From: Colius striatus
Lineage: Eukaryota; Chordata; Aves; Coliiformes; Coliidae
Assembly: GCF_028858725.1 (NCBI RefSeq)
Contig: NC_084759.1
Span: 175,489,770 to 175,553,769, forward strand
Length of the DNA: 64,000 bases
Direction: 5' to 3'
The position numbers and the translations under genes were made by a program. Of this stretch, positions 13,001 through 24,100 are shown one piece after another (the stretch's first letter is position 1; each line of letters begins with the position of its first letter). The notes beneath the pieces are model-generated. The model was given only the letters and a program-made list of their open reading frames with translations. It was not told the DNA's origin and did no database searches.

Positions 13001-14096
13001 CTACCCTGTTCTGATCCAGACCTGGAACTGTTTGCTACTGAGTGTCTACAAATTTTTAGCTCTGAGCTTCCTCCTTTTAGAATTAAAAAGACAATTGTCT
13101 GCCATTTTTTCCTAAGCCATGTACCACTATTTTTTGGGGGTAGCATATAAGATGCATTGTAGGACTTCAAGAGTGACATGCAGGGAGTGTTTTGTGATCC
13201 AGGATAAGGGAAAAGGGAGGTTATTCTCTTGCTTTGAAATTGAAGCCTTGGGCAAATATCACCAAATAGAAGATGTCTTTTTACTGAACTTTGCCTAGAA
13301 TGGGACAGTCAGTCAAAAGTCATCAAGCAAAATGATTCTAATAACTTTGTGGCCTGCCTTTAAATCTGAGTATGAATATAGCTAAAGGTGACAATATTTA
13401 CATGTACACACGTGAATTGTTTGCACAAATGCTCAGGAGAACCAGCGAGGAAGACTGTGCTGTGGGTTAATGGTGGGGCTTTTTTGAAGGGTTGATCAAC
13501 TTCAGCTGTTATATTAGGAGTTTGTGGCTGTGGTGTTTGGGAATCATCCCATATCTAGCCATAAGCATTCAACATGCTTTGCCTTTCTGCTTACCTTCTC
13601 CATGCAGGCCTCACTAGTGGCAGAAGCTAGGAAGGATGTAGTTTATTTCTGCTGCTTCTGTCATGGCTCTGTGACCCTTCATATTTCCCTGGAGAAGAAC
13701 ATATTTTGCCCCGGAGAAAGCATTGCCTTCACGGCAGATATTGACAACAAGACACGCAAGTATGTTAGAAAGGCTGTTTTTGCTGTACACTGCATTGTCC
13801 TGTACAGTGGCTTCAGCAGCAGGGGACAACAACGCTCCTTGGAAGACCGAAGTGAAGTGACGAGGTTGGAGTCTCAGACAGACGCGCCTCCCTTTGAATC
13901 CACAAGAGTTACTGGAGCACTGGTTCTGCCAAAACCTATGCCTGTCACCAGCACTCTCAGAGAAAACAAAATCATGGCATTCAGGTATGAGGTGGTAGGC
14001 ACTGCTGACCTGCCTTGTACCACATCCACCATTGTGGGCAGGGTGCCCATCACCATAGCATTTCTCTGCGGAGCAGAACATCATGACTCTGCATGA
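9783..14096 (+). CDS. ARRDC5: ARRDC5, arrestin domain-containing protein 5 (three exons)
   Basis: The coding sequence joins 9783-10035, 12753-12961 and 13608-14096. The total is 951 nt with an uninterrupted frame of 316 codons plus stop. Residues about 5-145 form the arrestin N-domain: LVLPEVEVHLAG, then STLVDPIVKVELVGRG, then HTFDFHFSFPPSIPSTF. Residues about 168-300 form the arrestin C-domain: VTLHISLEKNIFCPGE, then ADIDNKTRKYV, then FRYEVVGTADLP. These blocks closely follow mammalian ARRDC5, which is about 340 aa, so this C-terminus is somewhat shorter. No PPxY motif is present, unlike ARRDC1-4. Alpha-arrestins act as cytoplasmic or membrane adaptors, and mammalian ARRDC5 is testis-expressed and needed for normal sperm morphogenesis. 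The start matches the family N-terminus (MS.V..I.LVLPE). The human ortholog lies on 19p13.3, away from TMEM117, so this may be a translocated or duplicated copy. Confidence 0.9.
10508..10783 (-). mobile_element. Older CR1 fragment in ARRDC5 intron 1
   Basis: The antisense CR1 3' UTR is recognisable but more diverged than the other copies: GGAATGGTTGAGGTTGGAAG, CTCTGGAGGTCATCCAAC, CAAGGCCACCCAGA, then GAAGGAGACTTCACAACCTC. It ends near CCTTTCCTTCAGG. The GAGGTTGGAAG and CTCTGGAGGTC signature marks an older subfamily. It lies about 470 bp inside intron 1. Confidence 0.85.
10784..12752. other. Remainder of ARRDC5 intron 1
   Basis: This is intronic DNA without recognised coding content. It contains a T14 homopolymer at 11204-11217 (likely polymorphic). 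Short ORFs here have no family motif. It ends with the acceptor TTGACTTTCAG at 12742-12752. Confidence 0.7.
12753..12961 (+). CDS. ARRDC5: ARRDC5 coding exon 2
   Basis: The exon follows the acceptor TTTGACTTTCAG and starts with AT, which completes the split Asp codon. It encodes DGWLDSGVHTFDFHFSF, the conserved PPSIPSTFTSK hairpin and YSVQGTC, and ends with RHVKDK at the donor AAG|GTATGG (phase 0). It finishes the arrestin N-domain. The frame is open throughout even though the exon does not start with a Met. That is why it is easy to miss in an ORF scan. Confidence 0.88.
13608..14096 (+). CDS. ARRDC5: ARRDC5 coding exon 3 (terminal)
   Basis: The acceptor is CTTCTCCATGCAG|GCC at phase 0, matching the end of exon 2. 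The exon encodes 162 residues of the arrestin C-domain, from ASLVAEARKDVVYFCC to GRVPITIAF, followed by a short tail ending HHDSA and a TGA stop. An upstream in-frame ATG at 13524 lies in the intron and is not the start. Conserved C-domain beta-strand features (CPGESIAFTADIDN, VFAVHCIVLY) are intact with no frameshift. Confidence 0.9.
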   Translation, partial: ASLVAEARKDVVYFCCFCHGSVTLHISLEKNIFCPGESIAFTADIDNKTRKYVRKAVFAVHCIVLYSGFSSRGQQRSLEDRSEVTRLESQTDAPPFESTRVTGALVLPKPMPVTSTLRENKIMAFRYEVVGTADLPCTTSTIVGRVPITIAFLCGAEHHDSA

Positions 14097-14178
14097 AAAT
14101 GAAGACATTTCAAAGGGGGCAAGCCTTCACAGAGACATTTCTGAGACTGACTCGGAGCAATTGCTAGCAGATCCACAG

Positions 14179-14184
14179 AATAAA
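14179..14184 (+). promoter_or_regulatory. Poly(A) signal of ARRDC5
   Basis: A canonical AATAAA lies 83 bp after the ARRDC5 stop. It implies a very short 3' UTR, and it is the first such signal downstream on this strand. Confidence 0.6.
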
Positions 14185-14589
14185 AGTTTTTTCCACAAAA
14201 TACACACACACTAATTCTGTGCTTTCACGGGAAGAGCCTGTTTTTGCAGCAATGTGCCAGTGATACCGAAACAAGAGGGGTAAAGCCAGCTAAAGCCCAA
14301 GGCTTTGATGTGCCAAGAAGGTACATTGAAGGGAGACTGTAACTCTGTTAAACGGAGTCCTGATAATGGGATAAGGAAGACCGGGAGACAGAGCAGTGGC
14401 CTAGGCATAGAGAGGATACTTCTGTCCATGGGAAAAGAGCTCCATGTAGAGCACACTCTCAGTGAGCTGATGGGCAGTGGGGTGCTAGGGGAGGCTCAGA
14501 CAGCAGGTGATCATCCTGCCAGGGATCAGGGTAGGCTGGAGAAGCAGTTGGCCCTGACAACTTAATGTGTGTGTAGCCCATGCCCCAGC

Positions 14590-14825
14590 TATGCACACAT
14601 GTGTATCAGTATGGATTACCAGATGACTTTGCAGCTAGAAGTTTGTTTAGGATTTTATTGGTGTTTATTAACATTTTCTGAGTCTAGTAATGCAGTTTAT
14701 CTGCTGTATTGCTAGTATTAAACCTGATTGTATAGTCCACTGATTGCTGGTTAGTTAGGTTCTGCTAATTGAATAAATCACCCTGATCCTGATGTGCTCG
14801 AAGCCACATGAGCTGAGGAGCTTTG
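14590..14825 (+). repeat. LTR-like diverged repeat, copy B (downstream of ARRDC5)
   Basis: This is the same-orientation counterpart of the repeat at 9430-9640, with about 65-70% similarity by eye over roughly 170 bp. The core TTTATCTGCTGTATTGCT and the block TTAGGTTCTGCTAATTG are clear. A canonical AATAAA at 14772-14777 sits where the R/U5 signal of an LTR would be. I infer a solo LTR remnant. No internal retroviral gene is seen next to it. Confidence 0.45.
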
Positions 14826-17800
14826 CCTGGCAGCAGACTGCTGCTGTGATCAGCCCAGCAAGTGCCATCCTGGGAGGGCTGCCCTGCCTGTGCCTCCTGT
14901 GGGCTCCTGCTGCCTCCCTGGGCTCTCAGAGGGACACATGCAGGGCAGCTGGCCTCCATCACACCTTGGCACAGCCTCAGTCCCTCAGCAGGGCTCTTGC
15001 AGCAGTCATTTGGTGGCACTCACCTAGACTCACAGTTGTGGCCTTGACTGACACTTGCACACAAGCAGCACCTCTGTTTCTACACTCCCATGTCTCCACA
15101 TTTTCTTCTACAGAAGAAAGGACAGTGAGGAGTGGGAAAGATAATCTGGATATCAGTGGGTGCCCCTGGGCCACTTTCTACACATCTTGGTCTCTTACAG
15201 GACCAAGAAAAACAAGAAGGCCCTACTAAACACCTGTGTGCATCTCAGAGACTCCCACCTCCACCCACACCATCATTGTCTTCTGACACCATTTTTTGGA
15301 AAGAGACAAAAGACTGTCCTAGTCTCCAGACTAAAACAGCCATCACCAGCCAGGCTGGGGGCAAAGGTATGATGCCAGCATCCTGCTCCTGCAGTACTGA
15401 GGGGCCTATGCCAAGCTGTGCCTTATATACACTGAAGCATGCTGCCACTGGCACAAGACTAAGGTTTCACAGATGAAGTGCACAGGCAAAAGAAACTTTT
15501 CTGTCTATGCCTCATAAAGTAATGGGATCAAAGACACAAGGTGAAGCCCTGCTCCACCTTCTTGCCCCATCACCAGACTAGGGCACGGGTATGGCACCTT
15601 TCCTGGTGCCACGTGCTCACTGTTGGGAGCTGCTGCTCTGCAACGAGGCCGCCCAGATCACAGTAATCCCCAGCTTTCTTCTACTTATGGAGACTGCTGA
15701 CTACATTGACCAACTTTAGTTTACAGCAGGTCTCCTAGCAGCGATTTCCCATATGCTATGCCTGGCAGAAAATTGCCAGGCAGCCCCAGCCCAGGATTTT
15801 GCATGTCCACAGCTACCTCCATGGCTGCTCAGGCACATGGCCAGTGTCATGTGGCACAATACATTGAGGGAGTGCAGCATTTCTCCCACCACCTGCCTTT
15901 CATCATTCCCTGTGTGTGCACAGATTGACCTTGATTGGCAAGACATCCCATCCTGGCTGTATGCAGGCTGAGACACAACACAACACTTGTCACATCCTGC
16001 TGCTCACATGCACTGTCACTGGGCAAATGATTCCCCTTATTTTGTCCCTAAAATCAGTATTTATTACACTGACACTGGCAGGGCCCTTTCCACATCTCAG
16101 ATGAGCCTGTATATCACAACCATATGTGCAGAATCCCATTACAAATAGGTTGTTGTTTTACAGGTCTCTCTGTTTCATCATTCAAGCAAAAATTAACACA
16201 CTCATAGAGTATATGACAGGAACATGTTAGAAGACTATTCTTCATTGTTTATCTTTTGAACTTCCAGCATTGCTTCTCAGTGACATTTGATATAACTGAA
16301 AGAAAAGCACAACCCAGTATAAATTCTGAAGTTGCCATCACATAAACAATGTCAGCACTTGCATTTCCTATGAAAAGGAATTTAGCTGCTTCCATTTTGC
16401 AAAATATCATTTGCAAAGGAACAATAGGATGTCCACGTTATGGGGGATAAAAGAGCAGCTTTTTAACTTGTGTGTTACTTGTCACAATTTAAAGTACCGT
16501 TGAAGTCTGTTTTCCAGACTCACAATATCTGAATCCAGACAGATCGGCAAACTCCAGGAGGCAGTAGAGGAAGAGGTGAAGTATTTCCACTTTGCATTAT
16601 AATCACCCTGCTAGCCTTTGCATGGCAGGAGAAAATGGGTACCTGATACTAGCAAAACTGCCTTCTGATTTCAAAAACTCCATTTCTCCAGTTGGAACAT
16701 AGGCCAGGGTGAAATATACTTAATTCCGTACTTGGGATGTTTCGTGCTGTGTCTGTGTGAATCTTGAGAAGCAAATAAAACATTTGACAGCATCGAACTA
16801 GAAAGGTCCAAGTCCTAATAAAACAAACTGGGATATCTGACTTCTGGGAAGTGATTTTATGTCTTAGCATTTCAATGTTTCTTCCCACCTCTGCATGTCT
16901 TTTGTATTGCAAATTCTTCCAAGTAGTTCCTTTCCAATCTTTATAATCATTTGTATAAATAGTAACAAGAGCAATATGATGAGTGAGTATTTTGAGTAAA
17001 GTACATTTTTTCCAGCAGACCACAAAAGATGGAGTAGAGAGGTCTCTAAGAAAGGTCTTGTCAATTGCCTGACTCAATTCTCCAAAGTGATGGTGGGTAT
17101 ATTTTTGTGATGTAAAGTTGGAGATATCAAAACACCAGGAGGGTCATTTGGGCTGTCTGTGCTTATTCCTTCATGTGCCTTTTGCAAGGCACTAAAATAC
17201 ACCCAAATGTATTAGATGCCTTTGAAGTCTAGTCTGACCAGTATTACAGTGTCTTTGTAACACTCTTTAGAGAAACAGGAACAATTGTTCAGGCGCAGTG
17301 ACCTAAAATAGCCATACAGCTCACATGCACCTTTGGATGACCCTGCGTGAGTTTCAAGAACATGGTAGCACAGATTGGTTGCTCACTAAGGACCTGTCAT
17401 TGTGCTCTCTTACATGATATAGATATCACCTGGGCTTGTAAACTGAAAAAACCCACCCACTCTTTTAGGTGCAACACTACATATTTCTGTGGAGGTTTCA
17501 TTAAATGCTACACACTAAGCCTACCTGTAGTTGAAAGGTTCAGCAAATAATTATATTGGCCCTTGCAGCAGACCTGCTGTGAAAACGAAGCAGGTGTTGT
17601 CACGTCCTACCTGTGGAGGGGGGAGAGTGTCTAAGCATTGCAAATCCCCTCAGTGTGGATTAAGGTGAGATAACACTCAAGATCTGTACATAAACACCAT
17701 TTTTTATAGGAAACTTCTACAGAAAAAAACATCCTGTAAAGGTTGGCCCTTTCACAGCTGTGCTTATCTAAGCTACATAGCTTAGTAAGCTGAAGTAAGT

Positions 17801-17942
17801 CTTATGTTCCTTAACAACTTTAAGACAAAAGAGAGTAAAAGATAGGAAGAGAGAAAGGAGGAAGAGCGAGAAAGAACATCAGTCCTGGATCCAGCATTGT
17901 ATCTGCCAGTGGGACTGTTTGGCGTAGAAGGACCTCCAGATC
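14826..17942. other. Intergenic; GC-richer 14.8-16.1 kb, AT-rich beyond
   Basis: The first 1.3 kb is GC-richer and gives several overlapping ORFs up to 145 codons on both strands, none with a recognisable domain. From 16.1 kb the sequence is AT-rich. A purine-rich tract of about 55 nt lies at 17822-17876. No gene is recognised. Confidence 0.5.
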
Positions 17943-18415
17943 AGAGAATCACACAGAATCACAGAACAGTAGGGGTCGAAAATGACCTTTAAAGATCATC
18001 TAGTCCAATCCATCTGCTAAAAGTAGGTCCACCTAGTTCAGGTCACTCAGGAATGTTTTCAGGCTGGTTTTGAAAACCTTCAAGGAAGGAGACTCTACGC
18101 CTTCCCTGGGTAGCCGGTGCCAGGGCTCCCTCACTCTTAAAGAAGTTTTTCCTGAATTTTTTTCCTTAAGTGCAACTTTTTGTGTTCCAGCTTTTGTCCA
18201 TTACCCCTAGTTCTCCAGATGAAGCCTCAGCACGGCAAAGTAGAGGGGGAAGAGAACCTCCCTCGGCTTGCCGGCCACACTCTTCTGGATGCATCCCAGG
18301 ATACATTCTTGGCCACAAGGGCACATTGCTGGTTCATGTTAATTTCAAACAGAACTTCCAGGTCTCTCTCTCCTTGTAAACATCTCTGCTTATTGACCCC
18401 AGACTTTAGGATTTT
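17943..18415 (-). mobile_element. CR1 LINE fragment, antisense
   Basis: The element starts with AGAATCACACAGAATCACAG tail units, then the antisense 3' UTR (GACCTTTAAAGATCATCTAG). It continues through the block matching GCCAGGGCTCCCTCACTC and TTTGTGTTCCAGCTTTTGTC. It then jumps to an upstream ORF2 segment (GCAAAGTAGAGGGGGAAGAG, GGGCACATTGCTGG), so an internal stretch of roughly 200 bp found in other copies is missing. The end is placed near 18415. Confidence 0.9.
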
Positions 18416-18799
18416 TCTCTTGGCTTAGTTCCAAGATTGTTAGAGACAATTGTCCGATGAAGAGAAGTGATACCAGGCCCCTTCCTGTGATCTGACCCTC
18501 TCTAGGGATGTTGTTTTCTGGATCCCTCTCTCATCTTGGTTTCAGGAGTTGTTGAGCCAGCTGCCAATCACAGGAGGTGACACGCGGCTCCCTGCTGGAA
18601 TTTTGCTTGGGACATTGTCCAGGCTCACAGTACAGTCACTCAGGGCTCATTTTTTACAACTGTCAACTTCTGCACATTTGCCACGTCTGCTCTAGCTGCT
18701 TTTATATAAATAATAAACTCTTCAGGCCTTAGAATCAATATTGCTTTGTTTTGGGTTGTTTTTTTTTTTTTCATTGAATGCTGCCTGAAGTCTCTCTAG
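18416..18799. other. Spacer between two CR1 fragments
   Basis: There is no recognisable gene. A T13 run at 18759-18771 precedes the next CR1. Confidence 0.5.
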
Positions 18800-18936
18800 C
18801 CTGGAGATATTTAAAAGATGCGTAGATGAGGTGCCGAGGGACATGGTTTAGTGGTGGGCTTTGCAGTGTTAGGTTAGTTAGATTTGATGATCTTAAAAGT
18901 CTTTTCCAACCAAAATGATTCTATGATTCTATGATT
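18800..18936 (+). mobile_element. CR1 3'-end fragment (sense)
   Basis: Sense CR1 3' UTR of the subfamily with TATTTAAAAGATG, GGGACATGGTTTAGTGGTGG and GATGATCTTAAAAGTCTTTT, ending in ATGATTCTATGATTCTATGA. It is the same subfamily as the copy at 40.2 kb. Confidence 0.9.
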
Positions 18937-19080
18937 TCAAGACCTCATAGGAAAGAGTTTGATATCTGCACCCTTTGGGATTATTCCTGCAAGCAATTTA
19001 ATGTTAAACTTGCAAAGATTTTGGAAAATGAACTATTTTTTTATAGGTTCATGAAGCAAAAATAGACTTTCCTTTTTCGA

Positions 19081-19094
19081 GTAACCATGGAAAC
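19081..19094 (+). promoter_or_regulatory. X-box-like (RFX) imperfect palindrome
   Basis: GTAACCATGGAAAC matches the RFX X-box pattern GTNRCC-N2-RGYAAC with one mismatch in the second half-site. It is isolated, with no recognised promoter next to it. Confidence 0.25.
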
Positions 19095-20321
19095 ACAGAA
19101 ACAATAATAACTGGAATTTATCAGTGCTTGTGGGATCAGTTTTGTGTTACTACTGGATGACACAGAAGTGAAGCCACACAGGCATCCTCAGCAGTGTTAC
19201 CTGGCAAGGCTGCCACAGCTGACGGGAAATGAACCTCACAAAGGTCTTCAAATATCTGAACCAGCTGGAGCTGCTGCAGTTCTGGAATATAACTGTAGCT
19301 ACTTTCAGCAGATGGTTTTGCGAACAATTATATACGGAAACTGACACCGTATTTGAGTATGTGTTTCGCAGTCCAAAAGACTTAGTAGCCACTAGCACAT
19401 CAACTCCCTTTATGTCCCCTTAAATCTCTCACAGGAAAGGTCAGCAAGGTACACAGTGTCTCAGAAGCAATCACCATTGACATATATCTCTATTTGAAGT
19501 GAAAGAAAAATCCTTCAATACTTTTGTTAAAAGCTGGTTTTGAAGAAAATAGTCCCTTATTATCTAGTTCCTCCACCTTTGTCCTTCTATGCTTTAAAAT
19601 TACAGAGCCTCTTCAGATAAGCTATTGCTTTAAGACACAAATGTGGATTAAATGGTATTGATTTGTTTGATCTTTGCACATTCATCCTATCATTTACTGT
19701 TTAAACCTCTTCCTTTTCTGTAGTGTCCTTTTCATACTTCTTTATGTAATCTGCCACCTTCCCAGACAAGAACTTGGACCGCGCCAGCTTTCCCCCGGAT
19801 TGCCTCCGTTGGATTTGCTGGTAGGGAAAGGCCCCTTATTTGCACGAGACAAATCTTAATTAAAACAACACAACCTTTGACCCCTTCATCCACATTACAG
19901 GCAAGCATTGGTTTTTAATCTGTTTTTCCTTTCAGAGACCAGTTCTAACATGGTTGTGTGTGCAGATGTACACAAGGCCAGTAGCGGAAAGTCAATATGA
20001 ATGGAAGTCTGAGAAGAAAGAAGTCTTTCGTTCAGTTCATCTAAATGACTTTTAAAGTCAGTAAAGATCACAGTATGTTTATATAGATTAATGACTAGGA
20101 CAATGCATAGGTTCAGCTATTCAATTTGTTTTCTACCAACTACTGCAAATAGGTTTTCAAAAAAAAAGGAATAATCCGTTCTATTAATGGGTGCTACTGG
20201 TTCTTCTAGATGAAATATAATAAAGTATGACTCTTTCATGAGTAATTTTAAACATTCACTCAGTGTAATTGATTACATGAGCCAAGGATTGCAAATTGAA
20301 GAGATAATTGACTTCTTCAAT

Positions 20322-20329
20322 ATGCAAAT
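20322..20329 (+). promoter_or_regulatory. POU octamer ATGCAAAT
   Basis: A perfect octamer consensus lies in an AT-rich stretch that also contains ATTGATTACATG and ATAATTGA core motifs. A single octamer is expected by chance about once per tens of kilobases, so this is weak. Confidence 0.2.
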
Positions 20330-20667
20330 ACAGTACCTGGCAATAAACAGGTATCAGTTATATCAGTATGAAATATAATTACAATTAATTTCAGCATCAC
20401 AAAGAAAGTGTCTTGATTTTCTTAAATGCTTACTTGCCATTTTCTGCTTTCAGTTATGCCAGTGTAGCACCTAGCGAGAGACAGTGTACATCCATTCTCA
20501 CAGGACAGAGTGCACCTGAACAGAGCCACGCTCACATCTTGATAGCCTGGGGTTCATACTGTGTCACTTGTCATGGTTTGCACATAGTTTGATCATTCCT
20601 ACTTATTACTACTGGGAGTCTCTTTTGGAAATTTCTATCAGCAGCAACATTTACAGAACAATACTGA

Positions 20668-20834
20668 GAAGGTTTTGGAACAAGTTGTTCAGGGACGTTC
20701 TGGAGTATCCATCCTTGGATATTTTTAAGACCTAGAAAGATAAAGCCCTGAGCAATGTGGTCTGAGCTGAGAGCTGACCCGTGTTTGTGCAAGAGCTTGT
20801 CTAGAAACCCTTTTCAACCTGAATGAACCTGTGA
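20668..20834 (+). mobile_element. Ancient CR1 3'-end fragment (sense)
   Basis: Highly diverged but collinear with the sense CR1 consensus. It has GGAACAAGTTGTTCAGGGAC, then GGAGTATCCATCCTTGGATA, then CCCTGAGCAATGTGGTCTGA, ending CAACCTGAATGAACCTGTGA. The degraded tail suggests a much older insertion than the 31- and 40-kb copies. Confidence 0.75.
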
Positions 20835-21073
20835 AAGTGAAGGGCAGGTAAGCAGAAGGGAAAGGAAGAGCCCAAATGGAAATTACAGAATGATTTTGAG
20901 CATGTTGAGAATCAAACAGATTTAAGGGAGGAAAGGATTCAATGAGAAAAAGAAAAAATGAAAAAAGAAAGTAGTTGATAGCTGATGAAATGTTCTGATC
21001 CATCTCAGACTGCTGCTCTGAAACATGGCAAAAAGGAGGGAGCAAACGAGCAGATTTCTTTAGAAACAAGTAT

Positions 21074-21127
21074 TGCTGGACTAGATGATCTCTAAAGGTC
21101 CCTTCCAACCCCTACCATTCTATGATT
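21074..21127 (+). mobile_element. CR1 3'-end fragment (sense)
   Basis: CTGGACTAGATGATCTCTAA and GGTCCCTTCCAACCCCTACC, ending in ATTCTATGAT. Only the last 55 bp of the element are present. Confidence 0.88.
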
Positions 21128-24100
21128 TCAATTTCAATTCAAGATAACTATGACTCCTTTCTGCTTGTCTTTCTCTTTTCCCTGACAAAAGGTGGGAATT
21201 ACACCACAGCAAGCCACAACAGCAGCACTTGCCTGTCTGAAGAGAAAAAATCCCCAACCCTGAAGGTTTGTCAGGACACATAGGGCTCCATGCATGAGTA
21301 GGCTGAAAGCCCCTTTCCTCATGAACTGGAAACCTGGAAAGACGGCATACTTGATGAAAACATCTGTTATATTCATGTGGCTCATGTCTTCTTTGCATGT
21401 AGCTGAGAGCAAGGCAGGTTACTTGCAACAGGAGAGACAGGGCTCTGGTTGTTTTAAAGAAGTTACACAGTTATGTGTCTTCTTGAAAAAACACATCAGG
21501 CCATAAAATCATCTCTGTCTGTAAACATTCCTTTGTGATGCTCCATGGAGCAACCTTGTTAAAAGGACCCAAAATCTTTCTGGATGTACCATACAGTATT
21601 GCAATGAACCATGCTCGCACTAAATCTGTCCCTAGGTAGGAAAGGTACCTGTTGCTGCTTTGGCAGAATCTCCTTGGCAGGGCAGACTCTGTGTACAGAT
21701 GGTACTGCATCAATAACAGCAATTATAGGACTTCAGTGGGTGATTTGCAGTTTAGGTCACTAACAATAAACATGTATTGGAAATAAAACAGTAGAATGAA
21801 ACTGACTTTAGGGAAGAAAAAAAGAAGAAAAAGGGAAGAGAGGAAGGAATTCAGTATGCTGAGAAGTGCTCAAGATGTCACAAAGCAGCATGAGACCCAG
21901 GTCCATAACCTGCCTGCAGGAATCAGATAAGCTGCTCTTCCACAATTTCCGTACATCAAAGGAAAAGCATGAGATTAAAGTATCTCTGTGACTGTGCTGC
22001 TGCTGTAGCGTGTATTTCTGAATGAATTTGATGCTACTTTACTCCTCTTTGCAAAGCAGCTGGATCTATGCTTTTTGTCTCTCCAATGAGTTTGCTGTGG
22101 AAAATACCAGCCTCAGGGGGTTTCTCCTTCATAAGCTTCTTCTCTATCTCACATTCAGAAAACTGCCTGTCCCCCAAACAGTAAAAAGCCACTGACTGCT
22201 CATGCAGATGAAGTGTTAGGAGGGAAATAAGATGGTGTTAAAACCTAGTCACCCTGAAAACTACTCAATCAGAGGTCATCTGAAAGCCGAGAGTTGTTTG
22301 TAAGCATTTGGGAAGGACTTGCTGCTTCTGTTTGAATATCTGAAGGGGATGGAAAGAATTTCTAGTGATTTGCTGTCTCTCCATTTGTCCCCCATGTGTT
22401 CCATCTATTTATATCAATTTGCCTCTGAAATGGTCACATAAACCATTCCTCTTCACCTCAAGGATTTGGAACTCACGGACCAGACTTCCTACTTTTGTCT
22501 GTCTCACTTGAAGTTTTTATAGTAGGCATTGCAATGACATGCTGGATCAAATTCAGGCGGCCCAGACTGCCCCACTGGACAGTTTTGAGTACAAAGGGAA
22601 ATAACCCCTTTGTCTTTTTGGACATTGAACAGATGGACAGGAGAAAGACCATGTGGTGGAAGAGCTGGTCTGTCTGGTGTTTGCAGTGGCATCTCGGTTG
22701 GTAAAAGGATTGCAATTGTTTGTTAACAAATGTAGGTTAAATGTTTGCATTTCACTGCCCATAATCACAGGGACACTCTAACATTTGATGAATGCGTGTT
22801 TTGTCCGTATCTTGCAGTAGGCAGCTATGAGTGAATCATACATTTGGTCTGTCTAATTTTTATGGTTCCTGTAATCTGCTCAAAGCTTAAGCTGGTTACT
22901 TTTAAACACAACCTAAAAAGCTGACACATTCTGCTTTCAGAGGACTGTAACTACTTCAATTTTATGGCCTGAGATAAAAAATCCTCTCCCACTGAGCCCT
23001 CCTCCAGGAGGTTCTTAAAATTATGAGCAGTGTATTAAAAATCTGTTATGTCTTTTACTAGTGAGTCATAACCTGTTCACTTGTGGGAAAATGAGCTTGC
23101 CAGTCTCATAAGCATCTGAATAGTTGCCTTTCCAGTCTTTGAGAGGTGTCTGCTCTTTTGTTTCCAGGTGGTTGTCATGATGGAGGCTATTCACTGCAGG
23201 AAAAGCAATAATTGAACATATACTGTAATACAGTGCAGTAGCCCAGAGTACGGTGATACTAGCTGGAGAGAAATCTTTTAAAACAGAAAAAAATTACTTT
23301 CTGCATAAATTAGAAAAATATAATTTGGGGAAGCAGATAGTGCAGTTAAATTTTGGGGAGTATATTTTCTAGTCAACAGATGTGGAGGTAGAGGAGATGA
23401 AACAACCTGGAGCAGCTAACTCATGGAGCAATGTAGAATAAAGAGGGTAGTAGTAAATCAAGTAGTACTTGAGAGACTCAGTAGTTTCCCCCAACAGAAT
23501 CAATCCCTAGGCTCTTAACATTCATATACATAGACATCTCACACAATTGGACTTTAGACATATGTACATATACTCACTTTTATAGGCATGAATTCTATAT
23601 TTAAGGTAGCTTCTACAAACATTCTTACCTTCTATTTGCTCCATCTCATTTCCATCTCAGATAAGGTAATTTTTGAGGATACTAAGGCAATTTATAAGCA
23701 CTTGCGGGCTCATAAATCTTATGTGCTTATCCTAGAGATGTCTCTTCTATGTGTGCTACTTTAGGCAGCATCTATCATCTGTCACTGTACAGTGTATCTG
23801 TGGTAAAAAAAAGAACTATTGTGTCAAATATGATCTGTGACAAAGGAGACACAGGTCAGTCCTGTAGTGATGGCAGATGCTATGTGGTTTATTACAGAGG
23901 GCAGAATGGAGACTTGGGCATTGTGTGGATAAAATGTCACTTCCTCAAGTTTCTTCCATTCTATGGATTCTTTAACTTCTTCAGGAAAACAAAATTGTGC
24001 AAAAGTTGGGCTTTCAGAAAAAGTCAATCATGTATAACAAGGTTCCAGTGATGGACTCTGCATTTCAGAATGTTTTGAGTTAGCAAAGCATTTCAGAACA

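Larger units (their letters stand above)
18937..20667. other. Intergenic, no recognised gene
   Basis: AT-rich DNA. It contains an X-box-like site at 19081-19094 and an octamer ATGCAAAT at 20322-20329, listed separately. No coding signal is recognised. Confidence 0.5.

Noticed and set aside
13614-14108. 164-codon minus-strand ORF
   Set aside because: It is the antisense shadow of ARRDC5 exon 3 and has no family resemblance.
14765-15976. ORFs up to 145 codons on both strands
   Set aside because: This is a GC-rich patch with overlapping opposite-strand ORFs. None shows a domain or continues ARRDC5.
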